In this document: piece by piece, positions 1 to 6,041 of the stretch
Layout of the letters: each line of letters opens with the position of its first letter
Numbering within the stretch: position 1 is the stretch's first letter
NCBI GenBank assembly: GCA_019247135.1
Contig: JAFAPL010001144.1
Coordinates: forward strand, 1-8,280
Source of the DNA: Chloroflexota bacterium
Lineage (GTDB): Bacteria; Chloroflexota; UBA6077; CF-72
Length of the DNA stretch: 8,280 nucleotides
Direction: 5' to 3'
Made by a program: the position numbers and the translations under genes
Notes under the pieces: generated by a model
Seen by the model: the letters and a program-made list of their open reading frames with translations, nothing else
Database searches by the model: none
What the model was told of the DNA's origin: nothing

Positions 1-2
1 TC

Positions 3-29
3 TTCGTGTCGGATCCGGGCAAGCAATAA
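3..29 (+). CDS. Possible C-terminal tail of an upstream gene (partial)
   Basis: An open frame enters from the left edge and reads FVSDPGKQ before a TAA stop at 27-29. Its codons (ttc gtg tcg gat ccg ggc aag) end mostly in G or C, as in the other genes here. It would converge with the ABC ATPase gene, with the repeat region lying between them. Eight residues are far too few to identify a family, and a chance open frame of this length is quite possible. Confidence 0.3.
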   Translation, partial: FVSDPGKQ

Positions 30-32
30 AGA

Positions 33-326
33 GACGCTCCGCTGGGTTGAAGGGGCTGCGCCCCTTCAAAATCCCCGCATGCAATGGCGCTCCGCTGGGT
101 CGAAGGGGGCTGTCGCCCCTTCAAAATCCCCGCTTTTGAGTTTGCTGGGGGGTAGCACACTCAGAAGTGACGCTGCGCCAGGTTGAGGGGGCTGCGCCCG
201 TTCGAGATGCCCGCATGCAATGGCGCTTCGCTGGGTCGAAGGGGCTGTCGCGCCTTCAAAATCCCCGCTTTTGGAATGTGCTGGGTGGGTAGCACACTCA
301 GAAGTGACGCTGCGCCAGGTTGAGGG
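33..326. repeat. 136-137 bp tandem repeat with hairpin elements, about 2.15 copies
   Basis: Copy A spans 33-168, copy B 169-305, and a partial copy C 306-326. B and C are identical over the 21 bases they share, while A differs in that part. Both full copies contain the same landmarks: GCATGCAATGGCGC (77 and 213), TTCAAAATCCCCGC, and GGGTAGCACACTCAGAAGTGA (the last ending at the copy junctions). Each copy is itself built from two related elements of about 46 bp, at roughly 33-78, 86-133, 169-214 and 222-268. Each element starts CGCT-CGCTGGGT or a variant, carries a short GC-rich hairpin, and ends CCCCGC or CCCGC. No open frame is supported here, so this is the only visible content between the left edge and the ATPase stop codon. 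It could be a REP-like intergenic repeat or a local duplication. Whether it recurs elsewhere in the genome cannot be seen from this window. Confidence 0.85.
49..67. repeat. Perfect hairpin inside the tandem repeat
   Basis: GAAGGGGC (49-56), loop TGC, GCCCCTTC (60-67): a perfect 8-bp inverted repeat. Weaker relatives lie at 102-122 (7-bp arms GAAGGGG/CCCCTTC), 189-199 (GGGC-TGC-GCCC) and 238-257 (GAAGG/CCTTC plus two inner pairs, one mismatch). None is followed by a T-run on either strand, so they are not standard intrinsic terminators. They could still stabilise or end transcripts that reach them from either side. Confidence 0.7.
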
Positions 327-329
327 CGG

Positions 330-1424
330 CTAGCGCAGCGAGACGCCGGTCTCGGCGTCGAACAGATGCAGCTTGGCGGGATCCAGGGCCACTTCGACGT
401 GGTCGCCGGGGCGGACTGGCAGGTCCGGGCTCGTGCGCGCCTTGACGTAAGTCCCGCCCAGCTCGAGCGTCAGGAACAGGTCGGACCCGAGCGGCTCCTG
501 AATGTACACCGGCGCGGCAATCCAGTCTGCCCCGCGGGGCGGCGTCTGGGAGTCACCACCGCGGACCACGATCGACTCTGGTCGGATACCGAGGTACGCC
601 GCCCGGCCGGTGTTCGCCGGCGTGTCGAACGGAACTGGCTGCAAAAACCCCGGTGCGGTGAAACACAACATCCCGTTGTCGCGGGCGAGCTCGCCGCGAA
701 TGTGGTTCATCGGTGGTGAGCCCATGAATCCGGCAACGAACTTGTTGCGCGGCCGGTTGTAGATCTCGTCCGGTGGACCGTACTGCTGCAGGCGGCCGTC
801 CTGCATCACGGCGATGCGGTCCGACATGGTGAGTGCCTCGGCCTGGTCGTGTGTGACGTAGATGAAGGTGCGTTTCAGCTCCAGGTGGAGCCGTTTCAGC
901 TCACCACGCATGGCGACGCGCAGCTGGGCGTCGAGATTCGACAACGGCTCGTCCAGGAGGAAGCACGCGGGCTGTCTGACGACCGACCGCCCGAGCGCCA
1001 CGCGCTGTCGCTGACCTCCCGACAGCTCGCGTGGCTTGCGTTTCAACAGCGCGGAGATGTCGAGCATGTCGGCGGCCCACTTGACGCGACGGTCGATCTC
1101 CGCGCCTGGTGTGTGCATCATCCGCAAAGCAAATGCGATGTTGTCGTACACGTTCATGTGTGGGTACAGCGCGTAGGACTGAAACACCATCGCAATGTCG
1201 CGATGATCGGCCGGCAGGTGGCCGACCGGATCGTCGTCGAAATACATCTGACCGCTGCTGAGCTTCTCCAGACCGGCGATCATGCGCAGCGTAGTGGTCT
1301 TGCCGCAGCCGGAAGGGCCGACGAGTGTGACGAACTCTCGATCGGCGATCTCGAGGGTCAGGTCATCGACCGCCGTGACCGAGCCGAATTTCTTGAATAC
1401 GCGGTCGAGGACGACTTTGGCCAT
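330..1424 (-). CDS. Carbohydrate ABC importer ATP-binding subunit (MalK/UgpC family)
   Basis: This is the cytoplasmic ATPase that powers a CUT1-type sugar importer. It is 364 residues, the usual length for the family. Every nucleotide-binding motif is intact: Walker A GPSGCGKT (36-43), Q-loop Gln82 in VFQSYALYPH, signature LSGGQRQ (134-140), Walker B CFLLDEP (154-160, catalytic Glu159), D-loop SNLDA (162-166) and switch His192 in YVTHDQAEALTM. The C-terminal third (about 240-364) is the TOBE/regulatory domain, with GIRPES (279-284) and PVRPGDHVEVALDP near the end. The ATG at 1422-1424 begins the conserved N-terminal strand, and a GAAGGG lies 11 bases upstream of it. The gene is divergent from the binding protein and permease genes, which fits one transporter with a shared control region. 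Substrate is unknown: MalK and UgpC homologues cannot be separated by motif, and one such ATPase may serve several importers. Confidence 0.95.
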   Translation of the reverse strand: MAKVVLDRVFKKFGSVTAVDDLTLEIADREFVTLVGPSGCGKTTTLRMIAGLEKLSSGQMYFDDDPVGHLPADHRDIAMVFQSYALYPHMNVYDNIAFALRMMHTPGAEIDRRVKWAADMLDISALLKRKPRELSGGQRQRVALGRSVVRQPACFLLDEPLSNLDAQLRVAMRGELKRLHLELKRTFIYVTHDQAEALTMSDRIAVMQDGRLQQYGPPDEIYNRPRNKFVAGFMGSPPMNHIRGELARDNGMLCFTAPGFLQPVPFDTPANTGRAAYLGIRPESIVVRGGDSQTPPRGADWIAAPVYIQEPLGSDLFLTLELGGTYVKARTSPDLPVRPGDHVEVALDPAKLHLFDAETGVSLR

Positions 1425-1499
1425 GCGCGTTCGAGCCCTTCGAGCGCGGCATTCTATACCCCCGCCCTTGGTACACTGGCTGACCGACGGGGGTCTGAT
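1425..1499. promoter_or_regulatory. Divergent promoter region between the ATPase and binding-protein genes
   Basis: Only 75 bases separate the two divergent start codons, so both promoters must lie here or inside the genes. On the minus strand, TATAGAAT (complement of 1451-1458) is a good -10 candidate, 26 bases from the ATPase ATG. On the + strand, TATACC (1455-1460) or TACACT (1472-1477) could serve as a -10 for the binding-protein operon. I found no convincing -35 on either strand. An inverted repeat ACCCCCG (1458-1464) / CGGGGGT (1488-1494) with a 23-base spacer brackets the + strand leader, and its right arm contains the presumed ribosome binding site. That a promoter lies here is likely. 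The exact elements are guesses. Confidence 0.5.
1489..1493 (+). promoter_or_regulatory. Ribosome binding site of the binding-protein gene
   Basis: GGGGG sits 6 bases before the ATG at 1500, a normal Shine-Dalgarno distance although the sequence is a poor match. It supports the start at 1500 over the long upstream extension of the same frame. It also lies in the right arm (1488-1494) of an inverted repeat, so it could be masked in the mRNA if transcription starts upstream of 1458. Confidence 0.45.
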
Positions 1500-2897
1500 A
1501 TGGGCTGGTCGCGTCGAAAGTTCCTACAGATCGGCAGCACGGGCGTCGCAGCGCTGCTGCAGGCTTGCACGGGCCAGCCCAGTGCTCAGGGTCAGCCAAC
1601 ACCCAGTGCTCAAGGTCAGCCAGCCGCGGCAGCGGTGAGCACTACGCCAGCCACCGCCGCGGGCGGCGGCACTCAGTTGACATACTGGAGTCAGCTGCAG
1701 CCCGAAACGCAGCGCTGGAAGGACAACCAGGTAGTTATCGACTCGTTCATGCAGGCGAACCCTGGTATTCATGTCAGTACCGAACACCCTGCCTTCGCCG
1801 ACTTCGATACCAAACTGGTTACGGCCGCGCGGGCAGGCACGCCACCCGACATGTCTGAGGTGGCGGACTCCTTTCCACAGCTCGCGAAGGGCGGCTACCT
1901 CCTCCAGTTGGATCCGTTCGTCCAGAGTGTCAATCTGGATCTGAAGGACTATTACGAGGGCAAGCTGCAGACGTGCTACGTCGACGGTAAACTCTGGGCA
2001 TTGCCGATCACGGCCGACTGTCGCGGTCTGTGGTGGAACATGAAGATCCTGAAGGACGCTGGATTCGACCAGCCGCCCGCCTCGTGGGACCAACTGACGG
2101 ACGTCGCCGGCAAAGTCACCAAAAATGGCGTGTACGGCTGGGGCGTCCAGGGCGGCAACCAGGGCTTCATGATCTGCGAACAGTTTTCGGCGTTCTTCAT
2201 CCAGAACGACGGAAAGATCATCAGTGACGATCAGACGACTGCGCTGACCGATCAGCCGGAGTGGATTACTGGCGCGACGTACTGGCAGGAATTGACGACG
2301 AAATACAAAGTCACCCAGCCGAGCGCCTCGACGGACGACCAGAACGCCACGTATGCACTGTTCGCCCAGGGCAAAATCGCCATGTTTCCAGGCGGCCCGT
2401 GGGCTCGGCCAGAGATCGAGCGAAATAACCCACAAATGAAGTTCGGCGAGGACTTCTCCGTCTCACTTGTGCCGTTCCCGACCGGCAAGCATGCCGGTAC
2501 GTGTCAGGGCGGCTGGCTGCAGTCCATCTGGAACGCAAGCAAACTCCAGGACGCGGCGATGAAACTGATGGCGCATTATCACACGCCAGAGAACATAGCC
2601 CAGGAAGCTGCCAGCTCAATGCCCACCCGACGCGCGTCGACGAACGTCAAACCCTTCAACGATCCGTGGTACAAGCCGTATTGGGACACGATGCCGTACG
2701 CGCGAGCACCGGTGCCGACGATGGCCGCCGGAGCGGAGATCTCCACGGCGCTGTACACGCTCTTGCAATCGATGCTCCTGGGCCAGCAGTCAGCTGACCA
2801 GGCAGGCAAGGCGTTCGCCAAGGATCTGAACGAGCGGATCCTGCCGAAATACGCGGGCGCAAGCGCAGGCAGCGGGTGCGGCTGTCCTACGGTCTAG
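1500..2897 (+). CDS. Extracellular sugar-type solute-binding lipoprotein of the ABC importer (Tat signal)
   Basis: This is the solute receptor of the importer, predicted to be anchored outside the membrane. It has 465 residues. The N-terminus carries the twin-arginine motif SRRKFLQ (4-10), a short hydrophobic stretch and the lipobox LQAC with Cys23, so it is probably Tat-exported folded and then lipidated. A flexible Gln/Pro/Ala/Thr linker (24-57) contains a duplicated PSAQGQP-type segment. The family 1 solute-binding fold (COG1653) follows, with TYWSQLQPET (61-70), the hinge-like GGYLLQLDPF (131-140), KLWALPITAD (164-173) and KIAMFPGGPWARPE (292-305). Aromatic residues such as Trp63, Trp178, Trp179 and Trp301 are plausible sugar contacts. 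The frame stays open upstream to 849, but that part is antisense to the ATPase gene. The ATG at 1500 sits exactly at the signal peptide. The last 22 bases overlap the next permease gene and encode the unusual tail GCGCPTV. Substrate is unknown. Confidence 0.93.
   Translation: MGWSRRKFLQIGSTGVAALLQACTGQPSAQGQPTPSAQGQPAAAAVSTTPATAAGGGTQLTYWSQLQPETQRWKDNQVVIDSFMQANPGIHVSTEHPAFADFDTKLVTAARAGTPPDMSEVADSFPQLAKGGYLLQLDPFVQSVNLDLKDYYEGKLQTCYVDGKLWALPITADCRGLWWNMKILKDAGFDQPPASWDQLTDVAGKVTKNGVYGWGVQGGNQGFMICEQFSAFFIQNDGKIISDDQTTALTDQPEWITGATYWQELTTKYKVTQPSASTDDQNATYALFAQGKIAMFPGGPWARPEIERNNPQMKFGEDFSVSLVPFPTGKHAGTCQGGWLQSIWNASKLQDAAMKLMAHYHTPENIAQEAASSMPTRRASTNVKPFNDPWYKPYWDTMPYARAPVPTMAAGAEISTALYTLLQSMLLGQQSADQAGKAFAKDLNERILPKYAGASAGSGCGCPTV
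1578..1625 (+). repeat. 24-bp tandem duplication in the lipoprotein linker
   Basis: CCCAGTGCTCAGGGTCAGCC (from 1578) recurs with one change (G to A) from 1602, giving an in-frame 24-bp period that encodes PSAQGQPT / PSAQGQPA. It lies just after the lipidated Cys23, in the flexible tether, where length changes should be tolerated. Confidence 0.8.
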
Positions 2898-3799
2898 CGG
2901 CGACAACGCCGCGAGCACGACGGCTAACGTATCGGCAAATCTATCCGTACCTGCTGATCGCTCCAGCGCTGTCAGTCTTCGCCCTGGTTCTTGTCTATCC
3001 GTTCATCGACGGCGTCAGGATCTCATTCTTCCAGGACACGTTGATGTCCCAGTCACGCCCGTTCGTCGGTCTGAACAACTACCGCAGCGTGTTCGCGATC
3101 CCGCAGTTCGGCACGGTCCTGCGCGTCTCGCTGACATGGGTGTTCGGCTCGGTGGTGGGTGAAGCGGTCATCGGCATTCTGGTGGCGCTGCTGCTCAATC
3201 GGACGTTCCGACCGCGTGGCATTCTGCGCTCGCTGTTACTCGTTCCATGGGTGATGCCGGCCGTCGTGACGGCAGTCATCTGGCGGTGGCTGTACCACTC
3301 CGAATTCGGGGTGGTCAACCAGGTGTTCGGGCCTCTCGGTTTGTTCCCGCAGCAAGAAAACTGGCTCGGGGATCCGGCGACGGCGCTCTGGGCAGTGATC
3401 GCAGTGAACATCTGGCGAGGCTTCCCGTTCTGGATGATCATGATTCTCGCGGGACTCCAGGCGATCGAGCCGGAGCTGTACGAGGCCGCGCGCGTCGACG
3501 GAGCGCGCGCCTTGCAGCTATTTCGCTACATCACCCTGCCGAACCTGCGACTGGTGCTGACCGTCACGTCCATTCTGTCATTTGTGGGGAACTTCAATAA
3601 CTTCACGTTGATCTACGCCCTCACCGAGGGTGGCCCGGTGGACTCGACCAAAATTCTGCCCATCTTCATCTGGGAGAATGCATTCAAGTTCAACCGTTTC
3701 GGCGAAGCGGCAGCCATGGCCACGTTCTTCGCAGTGTTGATGGCGATCGCGATCCTCGTATACGCGCGCGTGCTGCGCTTGCGAAGCCGCGAGGCGTGA
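2876..3799 (+). CDS. Carbohydrate ABC importer permease (MalF/UgpA family)
   Basis: One of two inner-membrane subunits that form the transport channel. It has 307 residues and about six hydrophobic segments (near 23-43, 83-107, 118-139, 168-193, 224-247 and 275-297), the size of the short MalF-like UgpA/LacF class (COG1175). The cytoplasmic EAA loop that docks on the ATPase is clear: EAARVDG (203-209) followed by the conserved LP at 221-222. Other family landmarks are YPYLLIAPAL near the N-terminus, FVGLNNYR (63-70), RSLLLVPWVMP (118-128) and LTEGGP (249-254). The start is the GTG at 2876, inside the end of the binding-protein gene (22-bp overlap). No ATG fits before the first membrane segment, and the ribosome binding site is weak, so translational coupling is likely. 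The stop overlaps the next permease start. Confidence 0.94.
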   Translation: MRLSYGLAATTPRARRLTYRQIYPYLLIAPALSVFALVLVYPFIDGVRISFFQDTLMSQSRPFVGLNNYRSVFAIPQFGTVLRVSLTWVFGSVVGEAVIGILVALLLNRTFRPRGILRSLLLVPWVMPAVVTAVIWRWLYHSEFGVVNQVFGPLGLFPQQENWLGDPATALWAVIAVNIWRGFPFWMIMILAGLQAIEPELYEAARVDGARALQLFRYITLPNLRLVLTVTSILSFVGNFNNFTLIYALTEGGPVDSTKILPIFIWENAFKFNRFGEAAAMATFFAVLMAIAILVYARVLRLRSREA

Positions 3800-4632
3800 A
3801 CGTGCGCACACAGCGTCGCCTGATTGACAGCTTCCTCAACGTGTTGCTGGTTGCGTTTACGGCGGTCGTGTTGTTCCCGTTCTACTGGTTGCTGTCCTCG
3901 TCCCTCAAGACACAAGATCAGCTATTCAGGATTCCGGCTCTGTGGGCGCCCACCGCGCCCACGCTGGACAACTTCGATCGACTTCTGCATAGCTCGTTTC
4001 CAGCCTGGTTTGAAAACAGCGCGATCGTTGCTACGGCGACGACCGTATTGGCCTTGCTGCTGGCGGCTCTGGCCGCCTACAGCTTTTCACGTTTTCCGTT
4101 TCCTGCCAACCGTTTCCTGTCGACGATGTTCCTGTTCGTGCAGCTCTTCCCGGTTGCGGTGGTCGTCATTCCACTCTTCATCCTCTGGACGAATCTGCGG
4201 CTCACGAACACCTACTGGTCGCTGATCATCACGTACCTGGTGTTTGGCCTGCCAATCTCGACGTGGTTGCTGATCGGGTTCTTCAACGCGGTGCCCGTGG
4301 AACTGGAGGAAGCCGCCATGATCGACGGCTCGTCGCGTCTGGGCGCACTGTGGCGTGTCACGCTGCCTTTGTGCTTGCCAGGTCTGGCGGCCACCGCTAT
4401 TTACATCTTCCTGCTCGCGTGGAACGAGTTTTTCTTTGCGCTCACGTTCATGAACTCGACGGAAATGCGAACGATACCGGTCGGGCTCACCTCGTTTTTC
4501 GCGGAGCACTCCGTCGACTGGGGGCTGGTTATGGCTGGCTCGGTGGTCGCCTCGGTGCCGGTGGTCGTGCTGTTCGGGCTGCTGTCGCGGTATTTCGTCC
4601 AGGGGCTGACTTCGGGCGCGGTCAAGGGCTGA
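3796..4632 (+). CDS. Carbohydrate ABC importer permease (MalG/UgpE family)
   Basis: The second inner-membrane channel subunit, pairing with the MalF-like protein. It has 278 residues, the normal length for COG0395, with about six membrane segments (near 12-34, 72-97, 108-131, 141-162, 197-217 and 244-264). The EAA loop is EAAMIDG (172-178) with LP at 190-191. The C-terminus ends in RYFVQGLTSGAVKG, the usual MalG/UgpE ending. The GTG at 3796 shares four bases (GTGA) with the stop of the preceding gene. A second GTG at 3802 is 7 bases after GAGG (3791-3794), a better ribosome binding distance, so the true start may be two codons further in. Its 3' end overlaps the convergent peptidase gene by 11 bp. 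Confidence 0.94.
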   Translation: MNVRTQRRLIDSFLNVLLVAFTAVVLFPFYWLLSSSLKTQDQLFRIPALWAPTAPTLDNFDRLLHSSFPAWFENSAIVATATTVLALLLAALAAYSFSRFPFPANRFLSTMFLFVQLFPVAVVVIPLFILWTNLRLTNTYWSLIITYLVFGLPISTWLLIGFFNAVPVELEEAAMIDGSSRLGALWRVTLPLCLPGLAATAIYIFLLAWNEFFFALTFMNSTEMRTIPVGLTSFFAEHSVDWGLVMAGSVVASVPVVVLFGLLSRYFVQGLTSGAVKG

Positions 4633-6019
4633 CCGAGGTCCGTGGGTCCGCGGGCTGGTTGTCGTCGAGGTTCGGCCTCGCCAGCGCCTGCACGAATCGG
4701 GCGGCATCAATGGTGCCAAGTCCGCTGACGAGATCGTAGCCGGGTGCCGCGGCATAGCCGGGCACGGTCGTATCCACTTCCCGCGCGGTTCCGCACTCGT
4801 TCGAGCAGTAGGTGAAGGCATTCGTGCCGCTGATCACGTCGACGACTCCCGCGTCAGGCAGCCCATACAGCAGGGGATTGAGCCAGCCCAGCCGATGACC
4901 AGCCGCTTGATCGGCAATCGCGACCACGCCCGCAAACAAGGGGCTCGACTCGCTGCTTGCCCCGGCCAGATGCCAGGGCGACTCCGGCTTGTCGAACGTG
5001 TAGTAAATATCGACGGCGCTGTCGAACGACGAATTCATGGACAGGTCCGGAGTTCCGCGCCTACCGCCGACGATGGGCTCGACAGCGTCCTGGAAACTCG
5101 GTCGTGCAAACATCGCGGACGGTCCCCCACCGGAGGCTCCGGCGCAGTTGGTCGGCGAGGTCTCGCAGGCGTCGTTCCAGCCTGTGTCGGGCGCGGTTCG
5201 ATAGCCATCCCCATCCAGGTGCAACTGAGTGCCGCCGACCGAAGTCACGAGTGGGTCGGAGGACGGCCAGACGATGGCCGGATTCGAATAGCAGCACGAC
5301 TGATCTGACTTGAATCCGGTCGCGCCGGTGTCGCCAGACGACGCCAGCACCGTCACACGGTGGTCGCGAGCGTTGGTGAACGCGCTACGCAGTTGCAGGA
5401 CCGCATCGCGGTTCGGAAAAGTGGCCTCGGTAGCGCCGAAACTCTGCGAAATCACGTCGCCCAGATCGTGGTCGATCACGTAGTTCTCGGCCTGGACAAT
5501 CTCAGGAAAACCCTGCACGCCTTCGGTCTCGTCCACTGGCGTCTCGACGAGCAGGATGTTCGCACCTGGAGCCATGACGTGTGCCCACTCCACGTCGAGC
5601 GTCGTCTCTTTCGCCCAGACGAGCTCGTCGCCGCCCGCCGCATCTGGATCGAATGGCGGCACGGCGCCAACGGGCTGGATGATTTTGAACGAGGGTGGGT
5701 CACCTAACGCGAAGGCGTGGTCGAATTCATGCAGATCGTGCTCGATCGTCGGCGAGCCGTAAGGATTCACGATCACGATGGTGCGGCCCGAGCCGTCCAA
5801 GCCACGTGCGAACAGCGACAGTAGGCCGTACGCTCGTTGTATCTGCCTCGGCTGATAGCACGGCGCGTTGAATTTCTGGATGCACGCGCCGGTATCGAGT
5901 GGCTGCTCCGCGGCCGCGAATTCTGAGATGAACGGACGCGGTCTGACCACGTTGTGGTTTCCGATCGGGGCCACCCACGACGCGATGAACGCCAGCACGA
6001 AGAACATCAAGACTGGCAC
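4622..6019 (-). CDS. Secreted S53 family (sedolisin) serine-carboxyl peptidase without prodomain
   Basis: This is an endopeptidase of the sedolisin/kumamolisin family, expected to act outside the cytoplasm, probably at low pH as the family does. All key elements are visible (465 residues from the GTG at 6019): the Glu138/Asp142 pair in AKETTLDVEWAHVMAP, oxyanion Asp230 in SSGD, catalytic Ser355 in GASSESSP (family usually GTS), and calcium-site residues around Asp394 and GYDLVSGLGTID (427-438, Asp429). A hydrophobic N-terminal segment (about 2-18) is a signal peptide or anchor, and eight cysteines suggest disulfides. The catalytic domain begins near residue 54, leaving no room for the roughly 150-200 residue activation domain of classical sedolisins. 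Start: AAGGAG at 6026-6031 is 6 bases before GTG 6019. An ATG at 6034 adds MKENH but has no ribosome binding site. It follows the TPR gene, probably in the same transcript. Confidence 0.9.
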   Translation of the reverse strand: MPVLMFFVLAFIASWVAPIGNHNVVRPRPFISEFAAAEQPLDTGACIQKFNAPCYQPRQIQRAYGLLSLFARGLDGSGRTIVIVNPYGSPTIEHDLHEFDHAFALGDPPSFKIIQPVGAVPPFDPDAAGGDELVWAKETTLDVEWAHVMAPGANILLVETPVDETEGVQGFPEIVQAENYVIDHDLGDVISQSFGATEATFPNRDAVLQLRSAFTNARDHRVTVLASSGDTGATGFKSDQSCCYSNPAIVWPSSDPLVTSVGGTQLHLDGDGYRTAPDTGWNDACETSPTNCAGASGGGPSAMFARPSFQDAVEPIVGGRRGTPDLSMNSSFDSAVDIYYTFDKPESPWHLAGASSESSPLFAGVVAIADQAAGHRLGWLNPLLYGLPDAGVVDVISGTNAFTYCSNECGTAREVDTTVPGYAAAPGYDLVSGLGTIDAARFVQALARPNLDDNQPADPRTSVSP

Positions 6020-6025
6020 GTGGTT

Positions 6026-6031
6026 CTCCTT
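6026..6031 (-). promoter_or_regulatory. Ribosome binding site deciding the sedolisin start
   Basis: The minus strand reads AAGGAG, then six bases (aaccac), then GTG at 6017-6019. This is the best Shine-Dalgarno match I found in the window and it points to the GTG start. The competing ATG (6032-6034) lies immediately before this AAGGAG, which would then be coding sequence. Nothing in the bases upstream of that ATG resembles a ribosome binding site. Confidence 0.6.
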
Positions 6032-6041
6032 CATGTAGGGA

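Noticed and set aside
33..326. CRISPR array
   Set aside because: The repeat period is 136-137 bp with diverged inner elements and no unique spacers of uniform length, and no cas gene is nearby.
849..1499. A 217-codon open extension upstream of the binding-protein start in the same frame
   Set aside because: It is antisense to the well-supported ATPase gene through 1424. The Tat signal and lipobox begin exactly at the ATG at 1500, so a real longer protein would bury its export signal.
1524..2435. Long minus-strand open frame (303 codons) opposite the binding-protein gene
   Set aside because: It is a mirror frame of GC-rich coding DNA, full of Arg and without recognisable motifs. The + strand product is a clear family member.
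4666..4680. Hairpin CGAGG-TTCGG-CCTCG as a bidirectional terminator
   Set aside because: It has a stem of only 5 bp, no T-run on either strand, and lies within the peptidase coding sequence.
4087..4821. Minus-strand open frame of 244 codons opposite the MalG-like permease
   Set aside because: It is rich in Arg, Pro and His, has no domain, and overlaps two strongly supported genes.
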